A DNA stretch of 64,000 bases, taken from Terribacillus sp. DMT04 (lineage in GTDB: Bacteria > Bacillota > Bacilli > Bacillales > Amphibacillaceae). Positions 46,582-56,511 of the stretch are shown here, piece after piece (the stretch's first letter is position 1; every line of letters begins with the position of its first letter). The stretch covers positions 2,172,001-2,236,000 of the forward strand of contig NZ_CP077639.1 of NCBI RefSeq assembly GCF_019056395.1. Direction: 5' to 3'. Below the pieces are notes generated by a model. It worked only from the letters and a program-made list of their open reading frames with translations. It was not told where the DNA came from and did no database searches. Both the position numbers and the translations under genes were made by a program.

Positions 46582-47262
46582 TTAGATTGTAAAGGATTGG
46601 CCAGGCTCCAAATGGACACCTTTACCCGGTTTAACTTTTTCTGCAAATGCTGCACCATCCTGCTCAATTAGCGGGAAAGTATTGTAATGCATCGGAATAA
46701 CTTGTTTTGCCTTGACCCACTCAGCAGCAATTAATGCATCTTCCGGTCCCATGGTGAAGTTATCTCCAATCGGCAAGAAAGCAACATCTATGCTGTTTGT
46801 ATCTCCAATTAGCTTCATATCAGAAAACAGCCCAGTATCTCCGGCATGATAGATTGTCTTTCCTTCAGCTGTAAATAATATCCCTGTCGGCATGCCCATA
46901 TAATGCGTCTGGCCATCTTCGTCAGTGAAAGCGCTGCTGTGAAATGCTTGAGTCAGTTTGACACGTCCAAACTCAAAGTTGTACGCTCCACCAATTCCCA
47001 TTGGGTGTGTGCGCAACCCTTTGCCTTCCAAGTAAACAGCCAGTTCATTTGGCGCTACGACAAGTGCACCTGTGCGTTTCGCTATGGAAACTGTATCTCC
47101 AACATGATCATTATGGCCGTGCGTCAGCAGAATGACATCCGGCTGGACTTCATCTGCATTCAAATCACATGTGCCATTTCCAGTGATGAATGGGTCGATT
47201 AGAATGGTATGTTTCTCGGTCACAATCTGTACAACAGCTTGTCCATGGAATGAAAGTTTCAA
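46582..47262 (-). CDS. ytkL: Metallo-beta-lactamase-fold hydrolase (UPF0173, YtkL)
   Basis: The protein of 226 residues has the HxHxDH zinc motif ([12 protein letters not shown], about 50-61), a downstream His (QAFHSS) and the Asp/His ligands in [12 protein letters not shown] and [12 protein letters not shown]0173 proteins are predicted metal-dependent hydrolases with unknown substrate. The start follows AAGGGGTTGG. It diverges from the M24 peptidase gene with 103 nt between them. Confidence 0.9.
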   Translation of the reverse strand: MKLSFHGQAVVQIVTEKHTILIDPFITGNGTCDLNADEVQPDVILLTHGHNDHVGDTVSIAKRTGALVVAPNELAVYLEGKGLRTHPMGIGGAYNFEFGRVKLTQAFHSSAFTDEDGQTHYMGMPTGILFTAEGKTIYHAGDTGLFSDMKLIGDTNSIDVAFLPIGDNFTMGPEDALIAAEWVKAKQVIPMHYNTFPLIEQDGAAFAEKVKPGKGVHLEPGQSFTI

Positions 47263-47365
47263 GTTTCCAACCCCTTTTCATTTTATCGCATCTAGTTTAC
47301 CACAGTCACCATTGGAAGAAACGTGATACGTTTTTTGTTATAATAAGAAAAAAGGAGGCTAACTT

Positions 47366-48463
47366 ATGCAACACAGAATTGATACACTTTTACGCCAACT
47401 AAAGGATAACCAAACAGACAGCGTGTTCATCACCTCCATGGAAAATGTATATTATGTGAGTAATTATTATACAGATCCGCACGAGCGACTTGTAGCTGTA
47501 TTCGCCGATCAGAAGGATGCACCGCTGCTCATTTTGCCGGCAATGGAGAAAGAAGATGCCTTGAAGGCCGGCTGGAAAGAAGAAATGCTTACATACCATG
47601 ACCATGAAGATGTATGGCAGTTGTTTAAAGCTTATTTAAAGGAACGCGGGCGCATGCCAGCATCCATGGGAATTGAGAAAGATCATATGTCTGTTATTCG
47701 CTTGGAAATGCTGCAGAAAATTTTGCCACAGGTATCCTTTGATGATGCAACAGAGTTCCTGCAGAACCAGCGCATCACCAAAGACAAGAAAGAATATACA
47801 TTACTCAAACAAGCAGCTGTTTTAGCTGATTATGGGGTAAAGAAAGGAATTGAAGCGATTGCTGCCGGCAAAAGCGAACTGCAAATAACTGCCGAGCTGG
47901 AATATGCTCTGAAGCAAGAAGGTGTTACTAGCATGTCATTTGCCACAACTGTGCTTTCCGGAGCAAAAACTGCTTCTCCTCACGGTACGCCTGACGGCAA
48001 ACAGATTGCACCTGGTGATTTGGTTCTGTTTGATCTCGGTGTGGTATTTGAAGGGTATTGCTCTGATATTACTCGCACTGTTGGTTACAAGCATGTAACA
48101 GCAGATCAGCAGCACATTCACGATACAGTGCGAGTTGCTCTCGAAAAAGCAACTGCAGCATCACAAGCCGGAACTGCTATCTCAGAGATTGATAAGGCTG
48201 CCAGAAGCCACATTGAACAAGCAGGATACGGTCAATATTTCACACACCGCGTCGGACACGGCTTAGGAATTGGCGTACATGAGTACCCATCACTTTCGAG
48301 CAATAACACGCAAGCAATGCAAGAAGGCATGTGCTATACAATTGAACCCGGCATCTATTTGCCTGGCGTTGGCGGTGTCCGAATTGAAGATGATATCTTC
48401 TTAACGAAAAACGGACCGGATGTACTTACTGCTTATCCGCGCGATTTGCAAATTATCGGTTAA
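47366..48463 (+). CDS. M24-family Xaa-Pro dipeptidase/aminopeptidase
   Basis: This pita-bread metallopeptidase removes residues before proline. The N-terminal creatinase-like domain is about 1-130. The catalytic domain (about 140-365) has all five metal ligands: two Asp in LFDLGVVFEGYCSDITRT, His in HRVGHGLGIGVHE, Glu in CYTIEPGIY and Glu in VRIEDDI. 365 residues, no signal peptide, so cytoplasmic. AAAGGAGG precedes the ATG, and a TATAAT lies at 47338-47343. The close B. subtilis relatives are PapA/PapB (YqhT/YkvY). Confidence 0.92.
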   Translation: MQHRIDTLLRQLKDNQTDSVFITSMENVYYVSNYYTDPHERLVAVFADQKDAPLLILPAMEKEDALKAGWKEEMLTYHDHEDVWQLFKAYLKERGRMPASMGIEKDHMSVIRLEMLQKILPQVSFDDATEFLQNQRITKDKKEYTLLKQAAVLADYGVKKGIEAIAAGKSELQITAELEYALKQEGVTSMSFATTVLSGAKTASPHGTPDGKQIAPGDLVLFDLGVVFEGYCSDITRTVGYKHVTADQQHIHDTVRVALEKATAASQAGTAISEIDKAARSHIEQAGYGQYFTHRVGHGLGIGVHEYPSLSSNNTQAMQEGMCYTIEPGIYLPGVGGVRIEDDIFLTKNGPDVLTAYPRDLQIIG

Positions 48464-48470
48464 TAAAGAA

Positions 48471-48496
48471 AGAGCATCTGCTTATGCAGATGCTCT
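48471..48496. terminator. Bidirectional terminator
   Basis: An 11-bp perfect stem (AGAGCATCTGC with its complement) with a 4-nt loop, A-rich on the left and T-rich on the right, lies between the convergent M24 peptidase and ald genes. Confidence 0.88.
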
Positions 48497-48500
48497 TGTT

Positions 48501-49619
48501 TTATGATAAAAGTAATGCACTAGCAGGCTTATAGACAAGATCATGCGCTTCTGCAACTGCTTGATACGTAACAAATCCATCTAACGTATTAATGCCTTTT
48601 GCCAAAGCAGGGTTATCTAAGCAAGCTTTCTTATACCCTTTGTTCGCCAGCTGCAGCGCGTAAGGTACCGTTACATTTGTCAATCCAATTGTAGAGGTAC
48701 GCGGTACAGCTCCTGGCATGTTGGCAACAGCATAATGAAGGACGCCATGTTTGGCGTACGTAGGATTATCATGGGTTGTGATTTTGTCGGTAGTAGCAAA
48801 AATACCACCCTGATCAATGGCAACGTCAACGATTACGGAACCCGCTTTCATGCTTGCAATCATTCCGTCCGTGACAAGCTTTGGTGCTTTGGCTCCTGGT
48901 ATAAGAACTGCACCAATCACCAGATCAGATTCTTGTACAGCTTCCGCAATATTTAATGGATTAGACACGAGTGTGTTAATGGTTTTGCCGAACAAATCAT
49001 CCAGTTCACGCAATCGCTGCGGACTTAAATCAATGATAGTGACATCCGCTCCAAGTCCGACGGCAATTTTAGCCGCATTTGTACCAACAACACCTCCGCC
49101 GATAATGGTAACTTTCCCTCGTTTCACCCCAGGAATACCAGACATCAAAATGCCGCTTCCCCCGTAAGGCTTCTCCAAAAATTGCGCCCCGACTTGTGAT
49201 GCCATCCTGCCTGCCACTTCACTCATAGGTGTCAGCAGTGGTAGGGAGTAATCCTCCAGCTGCACAGTTTCGTACGCTATTCCAACGACCTTCTTGTTGA
49301 TTAACGCATTTGTCAAAGGACCTTCAGCTGCAAGGTGCAGATAGGTGAAAAGAATGAGACCTTCATAGAAATAACCGTACTCCTCTGGAAGGGGTTCTTT
49401 TACTTTCATAACCATTTCCTGCATCCACACTTCCTTCGCTGTCGGAAGTATTACAGCACCAGCTTGTTCATACTGTTCATCCGTAAAACCAGAGCCGAGA
49501 CCTGCGCCGGTCTCAACGAATACGTCATGCCCTGCATCACGTAAGAGCGTAACACCAGATGGAGCCATCGCTACACGATTTTCACTATTTTTAATTTCCT
49601 TGGGTACCCCAATCTTCAT
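48501..49619 (-). CDS. ald: Alanine dehydrogenase
   Basis: Ald oxidises L-alanine to pyruvate and ammonia with NAD, supporting alanine catabolism and sporulation. The N-terminal [18 protein letters not shown] with catalytic Arg/Lys, the His in FTYLHLAAE, and the NAD fold [22 protein letters not shown] are intact. 372 residues, typical. The start follows GGGGGAAG. No regulator gene (adeR) is adjacent. Confidence 0.97.
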   Translation of the reverse strand: MKIGVPKEIKNSENRVAMAPSGVTLLRDAGHDVFVETGAGLGSGFTDEQYEQAGAVILPTAKEVWMQEMVMKVKEPLPEEYGYFYEGLILFTYLHLAAEGPLTNALINKKVVGIAYETVQLEDYSLPLLTPMSEVAGRMASQVGAQFLEKPYGGSGILMSGIPGVKRGKVTIIGGGVVGTNAAKIAVGLGADVTIIDLSPQRLRELDDLFGKTINTLVSNPLNIAEAVQESDLVIGAVLIPGAKAPKLVTDGMIASMKAGSVIVDVAIDQGGIFATTDKITTHDNPTYAKHGVLHYAVANMPGAVPRTSTIGLTNVTVPYALQLANKGYKKACLDNPALAKGINTLDGFVTYQAVAEAHDLVYKPASALLLS

Positions 49620-49701
49620 GCCTGCTTCCCCCCATCTTATATGTAAAAGGAACTCACTTACTTTTTCAGTATACCATTTCTAATTGTCATGAAAACGCAA
49701 A

Positions 49702-49738
49702 AAAGAGCTGGTCCCATCAAGTCTGGGACCAGCTCTTT
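49702..49738 (-). terminator. Terminator of ackA
   Basis: A 14-bp perfect stem (AAAGAGCTGGTCCC with its complement) with a 9-nt loop lies 7 nt after the ackA stop, and T residues follow on the minus strand. Confidence 0.9.
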
Positions 49739-49744
49739 GCTAAA

Positions 49745-50947
49745 TTATTTTGCTACAGTTTCAGAAAGACGAACTGTATCTCTGGCAATCATTACTTCTT
49801 CGTTTGTAGGAATGATAATAACTTTTACCGGAGAATGCGGGTATGTTAGGAATTGTTCTTTACCGCGAACATTATTCAATGCTGGGTCATAATAAACGCC
49901 CATGAATTCAAGACCTTTCAGTACGCGTTCACGTACTTCAGAACTGTTTTCACCAACGCCAGCTGTGAAGATAATTGCATCTACACCACTCATGCGCGCA
50001 GCATAAGAACCGATATATTTGTGAATTCTTTCAGCAAACACATCAAGTGCTAGCTCTGCACGCTCATCGCCTGCTTCAGATTTGCTCTCAATGTCTCGCA
50101 AGTCACTGGAGAAACCAGATAGTGCAAGCATTCCGCTTTCCTTGTTCAAGACATGCAGTACTTCGTCAGCAGTTTTGCCTGTTTTACGCATGATGAATGG
50201 AATCAAGGCAGGGTCAATGTTACCAGAACGAGTACCCATTGTTACACCTGCAAGCGGTGTGAAGCCCATAGATGTATCAACAGATTTACCGCCTTCGATC
50301 GCTGCGATACTTGCGCCGTTACCAAGGTGAGCAGAAATCAGACGAAGATCTTCTACTGGACGGTCAAGCAATTCAGCTGCACGCTGTGATACGTATTTAT
50401 GACTTGTACCATGGAAACCGTATTTACGGATGCCATATTGTTCATAGTAGTCATAAGGCAGGCTGTAAAGATACGATTCAGGCGGCATTGTTTGATGGAA
50501 AGCTGTATCAAACACAGCAACCGCTGGAATGTTTGGCAGGATCTCTTTAAATGCGCGGATGCCTGTCAAGTTTGCCGGGTTATGCAAAGGTGCTAGCTCA
50601 GAAACTTCTGCAATCTCGTCCATTACTTGTTCTGTAATTACAACAGAGTCACTGAATTTCTCTCCGCCGTGAACAACACGGTGGCCTACGCCGTCAATCT
50701 CATCAAGAGATTTAATAACACCTGTAGAAGTAAGCTTCTCAAGAAGCATTTTTACAGCTTCTTCATGATTTTCAATATCTTTAGTTGTTTCATCTTTTTC
50801 ACCATTGAATTTGATAGTGAAGATGGAATCTTTCAGTCCAATACGTTCTACTAGACCCACTGCCTTTACTTCTTCCTCAGGCATGCGGATTAGCTGGAAT
50901 TTCAAAGAAGAACTACCAGCATTAATTGCTAGAATATTACTCAACAT
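49745..50947 (-). CDS. ackA: Acetate kinase
   Basis: AckA interconverts acetyl phosphate and acetate with ADP/ATP, the last step of overflow metabolism. [11 protein letters not shown] (phosphate-binding, residues 7-17), HRVVHGG, the catalytic Asp in [18 protein letters not shown] and [13 protein letters not shown] are all present. 400 residues. pta is not in the window, as in B. subtilis. No clean cre was found in its leader. Confidence 0.97.
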   Translation of the reverse strand: MLSNILAINAGSSSLKFQLIRMPEEEVKAVGLVERIGLKDSIFTIKFNGEKDETTKDIENHEEAVKMLLEKLTSTGVIKSLDEIDGVGHRVVHGGEKFSDSVVITEQVMDEIAEVSELAPLHNPANLTGIRAFKEILPNIPAVAVFDTAFHQTMPPESYLYSLPYDYYEQYGIRKYGFHGTSHKYVSQRAAELLDRPVEDLRLISAHLGNGASIAAIEGGKSVDTSMGFTPLAGVTMGTRSGNIDPALIPFIMRKTGKTADEVLHVLNKESGMLALSGFSSDLRDIESKSEAGDERAELALDVFAERIHKYIGSYAARMSGVDAIIFTAGVGENSSEVRERVLKGLEFMGVYYDPALNNVRGKEQFLTYPHSPVKVIIIPTNEEVMIARDTVRLSETVAK

Positions 50948-50983
50948 GTTCAGCCCCTTGTAAACTTTTACGTACTTCCCTAT

Positions 50984-51013
50984 TTTACCTGTGTCGACAA
51001 GTCTTTTGCAAGA
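50984..51013 (-). promoter_or_regulatory. Promoter of ackA
   Basis: TTGCAA (51013-51008) and TAAAAT (50989-50984) are 18 bp apart on the minus strand. A direct repeat TGTGTCGA at 50992 and 51016 (24 bp apart) overlaps the spacer and the -35 upstream flank. Confidence 0.5.
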
Positions 51014-51049
51014 TGTGTCGAGAACTTGTTTGGGATTTCATTAATTTTT

Positions 51050-52051
51050 TTAGTTTTTTAAACCAGATAACTCGTTATCGAACCAATCATTGATCTGCTT
51101 CAGGACATTGGACATGGCATTTGGATTTTTAAACGAAGGTAGCTGCACGAGTAGCGCTTGCTTCGGCGCTGTTGTTAGCGTCCCCTTTTTCTGCAAAATC
51201 AAAACGCTTTTCGCCTGAGATTCATTTTTGAACATACTATCAGGGAACTGCAGCAATCCGACAATATGTGCATGCTCCTGCAGGAATGCGTGCAAGGAGC
51301 GAGCTTGGTCACTTTCAAATAAGAAATTTGGAACGACAAAGAGCAGGTAGCCGCCTTCTTTCGTGTAATGCAAGCTTTGCTCGATGAATAAATGGTGAGA
51401 ATACGAATGTCCTTCTTCTGCCTTCAACTCATACTGAGCTGCCTGGACATCATCAGGGTAATAACCTACTGGCAAATCACTTACAACAAGGTCAACTGGC
51501 TCCAGCAAAAATGGGCGTAAGCTGTCTTGATGGAAAAATTCAATTTGCCTTTCCTGCATATTCGCACTCATTACCGCCAGCTGAATCAAGGTTGGATCAA
51601 CATCACTTCCGTATGCTTGTACTTCTTTTTCTACTTGGTTGAGCACAGCTGTGAGCAAATTACCTGTTCCAACTGCTGGATCAAACAAACGGAAATTATC
51701 ATTTTTCCCAACTAGTTTATTCGTCAAATACCCAATTAGCATGGCAACGGTGTCAGGTGTCAGCATGTGCTGCTGCTGTGTTGCCCCTTTCATGCCTTTC
51801 AGAATTGCGAGCTGAATTCCTTTTCGAACTTCTTCTTTCTTATAGCCTTGTTTATCGAAAATGGCGGCATGTTTATCCAGCTGCTGCTTAACGAGCGGCT
51901 GATCTGTAAGCTCCGTTTCGCGATCAATTATATATTCCATTGCTGCACCTAGTGCATCAAGATAAGCTATGTTTTCACGTGTTTCCAGTGACTCAGCCAT
52001 GTGGTCTAGCGCCTGGTACACTTTTTCTACATTTTGTTGTTCCACGTTCAA
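51050..52051 (-). CDS. ytxK: YtxK, class I SAM-dependent methyltransferase
   Basis: The 333-residue protein has a helical N-terminal region (about 1-95) and an N6-adenine-methyltransferase-like domain with the SAM motif FDPAVGTGNLLTAV. The catalytic NPPY-type motif reads SDLPVGYYPDD, so it departs from true DNA methyltransferases; this is normal for YtxK. The substrate is unknown. Its gene follows ackA's upstream side in the same orientation, as in B. subtilis, and has no restriction partner nearby. Confidence 0.87.
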   Translation of the reverse strand: MNVEQQNVEKVYQALDHMAESLETRENIAYLDALGAAMEYIIDRETELTDQPLVKQQLDKHAAIFDKQGYKKEEVRKGIQLAILKGMKGATQQQHMLTPDTVAMLIGYLTNKLVGKNDNFRLFDPAVGTGNLLTAVLNQVEKEVQAYGSDVDPTLIQLAVMSANMQERQIEFFHQDSLRPFLLEPVDLVVSDLPVGYYPDDVQAAQYELKAEEGHSYSHHLFIEQSLHYTKEGGYLLFVVPNFLFESDQARSLHAFLQEHAHIVGLLQFPDSMFKNESQAKSVLILQKKGTLTTAPKQALLVQLPSFKNPNAMSNVLKQINDWFDNELSGLKN

Positions 52052-52129
52052 GTTCCTCCATTCCTCTACATCTGTCTTATTGTATCAAATGCTGCAGGCA
52101 GAAGCGAGAACAGGCATTTATGCAAGCAA

Positions 52130-52153
52130 AAAGCCCAGCCGAAGCTGAGCTTT
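52130..52153 (-). terminator. Terminator of maeN
   Basis: AAAGCTCAGC pairs with GCTGGGCTTT around a TTCG loop, followed by T on the minus strand, 10 nt after the maeN stop. Confidence 0.85.
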
Positions 52154-52162
52154 TTAATCTTA

Positions 52163-53527
52163 TTAAGAGACGAAATGCATCAATGCTGTTGCACCAATAA
52201 CTGTTGCAGCACCACCAAGACGAGTGGAGATCTGTGCGAATGGCATTAAAGCCATACGACCAGATGCAGATAGGATCGCAACGTCACCTGTTCCGCCCAG
52301 TCCACTGTGACAAGCTGTTACGATACAAGACTCAACTGGGTACATCTTCATCAATTTACCGACAAAGTAACCTGTTGCAGCCATTGCGATAACAACAGAC
52401 ATACATGTTACAGCAAAGCCAATTGTGAATACGCTTGCTACATCTTCAAGTGGAATGAAGACAATCCCCAAACCGACCATTAGCGGCCATGTGAAGGCAG
52501 TAGATACAAACTTGTACAGCTGCTGTGCACCAGTTTGCAGTTTCTCCGGAAGTAAGTTCCCAGATTTAATAATTGTAGCAGCAACGATCATGATAATTGC
52601 TCCGGATAAAGTAAATCCAGCGAATACATGAATCCAATGTTCTACTACTCCACCAAGAACAAACAAACTCATTGCAACAAGGAGACCCGCTCCCATCAAG
52701 CTGAAATCAATTGATTTATTTGTGTTCTGTTTAGCAGCTTCCAATACTTTATCGCCTTTTTCAGAGCGAACAAGTTTGTCATGTCCAGCAAGTTCCGGAC
52801 GTTTTTCACCAAGCTTTTTCATCAAACCAGCGATAATGATCGCACAAACGTTACCGATGATCGCAGCAGGGATAAGCTGAGAAACATATTCTCCAGCGCC
52901 ACCGCCAAGAATACCTGCATAACCTGCAGATAAAGGAAGGATACCTTCACCGATACCACCAGCAATGATTGGTACAACGATATAGAAGAAAGCGTGATGT
53001 GCACTGTATCCGAACAGCATACCAACTAGGGTACCAACTGTTACGGCAGCAATAGTTCCTGTAACCAATGGGATGAACATGCGGATGAAGCCTTGAATAA
53101 GGACTGTCCGATTCATTCCAAGAATACTACCTACTACAAGACATGCGATGTAGAAATAAAGGAAGTTTGATCCGCTTGAAGTCATCAGCTGATCGACAGC
53201 TTCCAATGTTGTTGAGCTTAATGTGTTATAAAACACAAGTACAGAAGGAACGAACAACGATAGAATTGCTGGTCCTCCGATGCTGTTGAAATACGGAATT
53301 CGCTGCCCAATATCCCCTAGCAGCACTCCGATTACCATGATGACAGCAAATCCGCCAATCATGTCAGTAGGTAATTGGTTTGTGTATGCAGCAATAAGTA
53401 CAATAATAGCTAAAACTATATACACAGGAAGTGGTATAACACCAACTTTCCAATCCATGACTTTTTTAAAGCCTTTTGGCTTATTGTCATGAGAATGGTT
53501 ATCGCTTGTATGCGATTTCATTTCCAT
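52163..53527 (-). CDS. maeN: 2-hydroxycarboxylate transporter, probable Na+/malate symporter
   Basis: This secondary transporter of the CitS/MaeN/CimH family has 454 residues and about eleven membrane helices, with a hydrophilic His/Asp-rich N-terminus (1-25). The two pore-loop motifs of the family are visible: AGILGGGAGEYVSQ and CHSGLGGTGDVAILSA. A malate substrate is inferred from the adjacent MalK/MalR-like two-component genes, which control maeN in B. subtilis; citrate is the alternative. AGGGGG lies seven bases before the ATG. The TCS genes and this transporter share orientation but are separated by 576 nt. Confidence 0.88.
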   Translation of the reverse strand: MEMKSHTSDNHSHDNKPKGFKKVMDWKVGVIPLPVYIVLAIIVLIAAYTNQLPTDMIGGFAVIMVIGVLLGDIGQRIPYFNSIGGPAILSLFVPSVLVFYNTLSSTTLEAVDQLMTSSGSNFLYFYIACLVVGSILGMNRTVLIQGFIRMFIPLVTGTIAAVTVGTLVGMLFGYSAHHAFFYIVVPIIAGGIGEGILPLSAGYAGILGGGAGEYVSQLIPAAIIGNVCAIIIAGLMKKLGEKRPELAGHDKLVRSEKGDKVLEAAKQNTNKSIDFSLMGAGLLVAMSLFVLGGVVEHWIHVFAGFTLSGAIIMIVAATIIKSGNLLPEKLQTGAQQLYKFVSTAFTWPLMVGLGIVFIPLEDVASVFTIGFAVTCMSVVIAMAATGYFVGKLMKMYPVESCIVTACHSGLGGTGDVAILSASGRMALMPFAQISTRLGGAATVIGATALMHFVS

Positions 53528-53840
53528 AGTATTTCCCCCTCTAAGTAGATACGACTATTCTAATTTAACCTAATTTACCTGTGTTATTATTTAACTAAAC
53601 TAAATGTAATATAACTTTTGTAATTAGAAAAATCGAGCTGAATTACTTATTAAATTATTCACTAAACAGGCGCTTGTTATCCAAAAAACGTTGAAATGAC
53701 CGAATATTTGAAAGAAAAGTTAATAATATAAATCTTTGTTTTCGGACAAGTTATTTTATGGAAGCCCTTTCAGTATCCGTTGTGAAAACATTAGAATTTA
53801 AGCAGTTTTTGTATCTTTACAATAAAAAAGGTCAAAATAA
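53528..53840. other. AT-rich maeN upstream region
   Basis: This gene-free stretch presumably carries the maeN promoter and MalR sites on the minus strand. It is rich in TTAAAT- and TTTAG-like sequences (53575-53610). No clear -35/-10 pair was chosen. An 89-codon open frame that begins at 53758 has no ribosome site and is not counted as a gene. Confidence 0.4.
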
Positions 53841-54097
53841 AGCTGGGACGCAACTGTTTATGCTATATAAAAATCCAAACAACACTGCAAGTAACAGCAG
53901 CGTCGTTTGGATTTTTGCATTGGAAGCGAAGATGAGAACAAGAAGCGATTGCCTTATCGGTATCTACTTTGATAGCCAATCTTATCCGGCGATAACAGTT
54001 AAAGTTGGAAAGGCAGCAGCCGTCTAGGGCTGCATTAAACAGTTTGAATCTAGTCATCGTTCGCTTTTAGGCTGAATTAACTTGTTTTGTCCCAGGC
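53841..54097. repeat. Nested inverted-repeat element with several hairpins
   Basis: The ends are AGCTGGGACGCAAC (53841-53854) and its inverted counterpart with GTCCCAG (54089-54095). Just inside, AACTGTTTATGC pairs with GCATTAAACAGTT (one extra base). Within lie a 10-bp hairpin AAATCCAAAC/GTTTGGATTT (53871-53880/53905-53914), a hairpin TTATCG...CGATAA and a GCAG/CTGC hairpin near 54012-54033. It sits downstream of malR. It could be a miniature element, a small RNA or a compound terminator. Confidence 0.5.
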
Positions 54098-54103
54098 TTC
54101 TTC

Positions 54104-54811
54104 TTAAATATATTGACTGATATGATGCGATGTATTGGCATTAACGCGATATTTAAATACTGGTCGTCCGATACTGCCATAATGCATTTCCACTTCCAAC
54201 AGCTGTACATCTTCCAAGAACTTCAAGTATTTTCGTACCGATACTTGAGACATTTCGGTTTCGTTGGCAATATCTTCTGTGGTGAAAAAGTTGTAACGGA
54301 AAGTGAGGATGCTATTCCATACTACCTTCAAAGTACTTCTGGTGAGTCCTTTCGGCAGCTGCATCATTTGTTCCTGTTCCGGCAGCAGCAGAAGCTGATT
54401 ATCCAGTTCTTGCTGGGTCATTTCTTCTTTGTTGCTAAAGATAAGCTGGCGCTTGCGATAGCCGCTTAATGCATGCTGGAACCGATCAAATTCAAATGGT
54501 TTTATCAGATAGTCTACAGCTCCATACTGCAGTGCTTCCCGGATCATTGGTTTTTCACTGGCAGCTGAAATGATAATAGCGTCCACTTGATAGTCCCGTT
54601 TTCGTGTTTCTTTAAGTAATTCAATTCCATTCTTGCCTTTCATATAAACGTCCAAAAGCAGCAAGTCTACATCGTTTTGCTGAATAAAATCAAGCGCGTC
54701 CTTGTAATTTTGAACAGCACCTACTGCCGCAAAACCGCTCATTTGTTTCACATAGCGTTTATTTAATTCACTAACCATCGGGTCATCTTCTACAATGAGT
54801 ACTTTAATCAT
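54104..54811 (-). CDS. malR: Response regulator, CitB/DcuR family (MalR-like)
   Basis: The receiver domain (about 1-120) has the acidic pair E8-D9-D10 and phospho-acceptor D54 (LLLDVYMKG). The C-terminal half (about 165-230) has the DcuR/CitB helix-turn-helix (TTEDIANETEMSQVSVRKYLKFL). The 235 residues equal B. subtilis MalR, which activates maeN in response to external malate. The start overlaps the kinase gene by 8 nt, so the pair is coupled. Confidence 0.9.
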   Translation of the reverse strand: MIKVLIVEDDPMVSELNKRYVKQMSGFAAVGAVQNYKDALDFIQQNDVDLLLLDVYMKGKNGIELLKETRKRDYQVDAIIISAASEKPMIREALQYGAVDYLIKPFEFDRFQHALSGYRKRQLIFSNKEEMTQQELDNQLLLLPEQEQMMQLPKGLTRSTLKVVWNSILTFRYNFFTTEDIANETEMSQVSVRKYLKFLEDVQLLEVEMHYGSIGRPVFKYRVNANTSHHISQYI

Positions 54812-56402
54812 TTATTGCATCCTCCTGTATATCATACGGCAGCTGGAGACTAAACGTCGTCCCTTCACCTAGTTCACTTGTCAGGACAAGGTAGCCGCCC
54901 AACTTCTGCACATAGTCTTCCACTTGATATAGTCCGAAACCACGGTCGCTACCTTTAGTAGAAACACCTTGTTTAAAAATCGTTTCCTGCTGTTCTTGAC
55001 TAATTCCTTTGCCTGTATCGGTCAGCTCAAGAAATAGCTGGCCATCAGAAAACTTCATCGACAGCTGGACACGTTTTTCCGGCTGCTGATCGACTGCGTC
55101 TACAGCATTATTCATGAGATTACCTAAAATCGTAATTAGCATTTGATTTGTTTTTTCTGAAGTATTTGGTATTGTATCGCTGCAATCCACTTCAAGCTGT
55201 ACGCCATTTTCCGCCATATAGCTCTTTTTTCCTAATAGGAAACCAGCTAATATTGGATTCTTCAAATAGTGAATCATCGCAATCGTAGCGGATCGTTCTT
55301 TACCGGCAACATTTTTCACATAACGTTCGAGCTGGTCATAATCTTCCAGTTCTAAAAGCCCAAGTATAACATGCAGCTTGTTCATAAAGTCATGCGTCTG
55401 CGCTCGCAGGGCATCTGCATACAGCATGGTATCTGTGAGCTTTTCATTTAAATGATTGTATTCTGTCCGGTCAATAAATGTAGCAATAGCGCCTGCTGTG
55501 TTTCCTTTGAGCTGGATTGGGATTTCGTTCATTACGAGCGCGAGACCGTTATGCTCTACTTGACGACCAATTATCGGTTTGTTCCAAGCAATAACTTGAT
55601 GAAGCTTTGTGACAGGAAGCACATCATCCACTTGCCGGCCTTTCAGCTCTCCGCTGATTCCCATCTCTTCCAGCAATCTTTTAGCTTCTTTATTGACCAT
55701 TTGAATCTTACCTTTTGTATCAACAGCTACCATACCATCTTTAATGGATTCGAGCATGGCAATTCGCTCACTAAGAAGCGCAGCAATTTCATCTGGCTCC
55801 ATGCCGTGCATGATTTGCTTGATTTTCCGCGCAAGCAGCACTGCTCCAATAAGTCCGATTAAAAGACTTAATACCGTCGCTAAATACAATGGCATACGGT
55901 TGCTGCGGATAATCTCATTCAATTCATTCATGGTGATTCCGACAGCCACAACTCCGACTTGTTCTCCTTGCTCATTATAAATCGGCGAAAAGGCACGCAG
56001 ACTTAACCCTAGCGTTCCTTTTCCTTTTGAGACGGATTCTTCTCCTGCCAAAGCCGATTTTTCATCTCCTCCGACAAAAGGATCCCCTATTTTATCTGGA
56101 TCTGGATGACTTAAACGAATTCCGTCCATGTTCATGACAACAACAAAATCAGCGTTTGTGATTTGCATTGCTTGTTGCGTAAACTGCTGAAGCATTTCTG
56201 AATCTTGTTGATCTGCCGCTTGAACTACGGACGGATCAACCGCCATCAGCTTGGCTGTTTGTAGCACTTGCGCCCGTTCTTGGGACTTGATATTCTGGCT
56301 TGTCTCTATTCCAATCATAATAAATGTCGTTGTGACAGCAAGTATAACAACGACAAAAACGAGTGCGGTCATTTGCGTCCGCAGCTTTATCTTTTGTTTC
56401 AA
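54804..56402 (-). CDS. malK: Sensor histidine kinase, DcuS/CitA family (MalK-like)
   Basis: A 532-residue kinase with membrane helices at about 12-32 and 172-192 around an extracellular PAS-like (CitA-type) domain that binds a dicarboxylate; RLSHPDPDKIGDPFVGGDE is the characteristic ligand-pocket stretch. A cytoplasmic PAS (about 215-312) follows, then a HisKA_5-type site with H337 in AQTHDFMNKLHVILGLLEL and a HATPase (NNAVDAV; DTGKGISQEQQ). This architecture and length match B. subtilis MalK. Confidence 0.9.
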   Translation of the reverse strand: MKQKIKLRTQMTALVFVVVILAVTTTFIMIGIETSQNIKSQERAQVLQTAKLMAVDPSVVQAADQQDSEMLQQFTQQAMQITNADFVVVMNMDGIRLSHPDPDKIGDPFVGGDEKSALAGEESVSKGKGTLGLSLRAFSPIYNEQGEQVGVVAVGITMNELNEIIRSNRMPLYLATVLSLLIGLIGAVLLARKIKQIMHGMEPDEIAALLSERIAMLESIKDGMVAVDTKGKIQMVNKEAKRLLEEMGISGELKGRQVDDVLPVTKLHQVIAWNKPIIGRQVEHNGLALVMNEIPIQLKGNTAGAIATFIDRTEYNHLNEKLTDTMLYADALRAQTHDFMNKLHVILGLLELEDYDQLERYVKNVAGKERSATIAMIHYLKNPILAGFLLGKKSYMAENGVQLEVDCSDTIPNTSEKTNQMLITILGNLMNNAVDAVDQQPEKRVQLSMKFSDGQLFLELTDTGKGISQEQQETIFKQGVSTKGSDRGFGLYQVEDYVQKLGGYLVLTSELGEGTTFSLQLPYDIQEDAIND

Positions 56403-56482
56403 GTATAACCTTCTCTCTTTCCGCTTTCCCGAATCAAGCTCATTTCTCTAAATTATAGCGGAATAATACAGGATTATAAACC

Positions 56483-56505
56483 AAAAAAAACCACCATGAG
56501 GTGGC
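56483..56505 (-). terminator. Terminator of ytfI-gerW
   Basis: CCACC/GGTGG with a 4-nt loop (56505-56492) is followed by eight T on the minus strand, seven bases after the gerW stop. Confidence 0.8.
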
Positions 56506-56511
56506 TTTTTC

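Noticed and set aside
50960-50976. TGTAAACTTTTACG in the ackA leader as a cre site
   Set aside because: It lacks the central CG of the cre consensus and lies downstream of the -10.
51050-52051. YtxK as a restriction-modification methyltransferase
   Set aside because: There is no restriction or specificity gene nearby, and the NPPY motif is altered. Synteny identifies the housekeeping ytxK.
53758-54027. 89-codon open frame on the plus strand downstream of malR
   Set aside because: It has no ribosome site, reads through the hairpins of the repeat element, and has no recognisable protein features.
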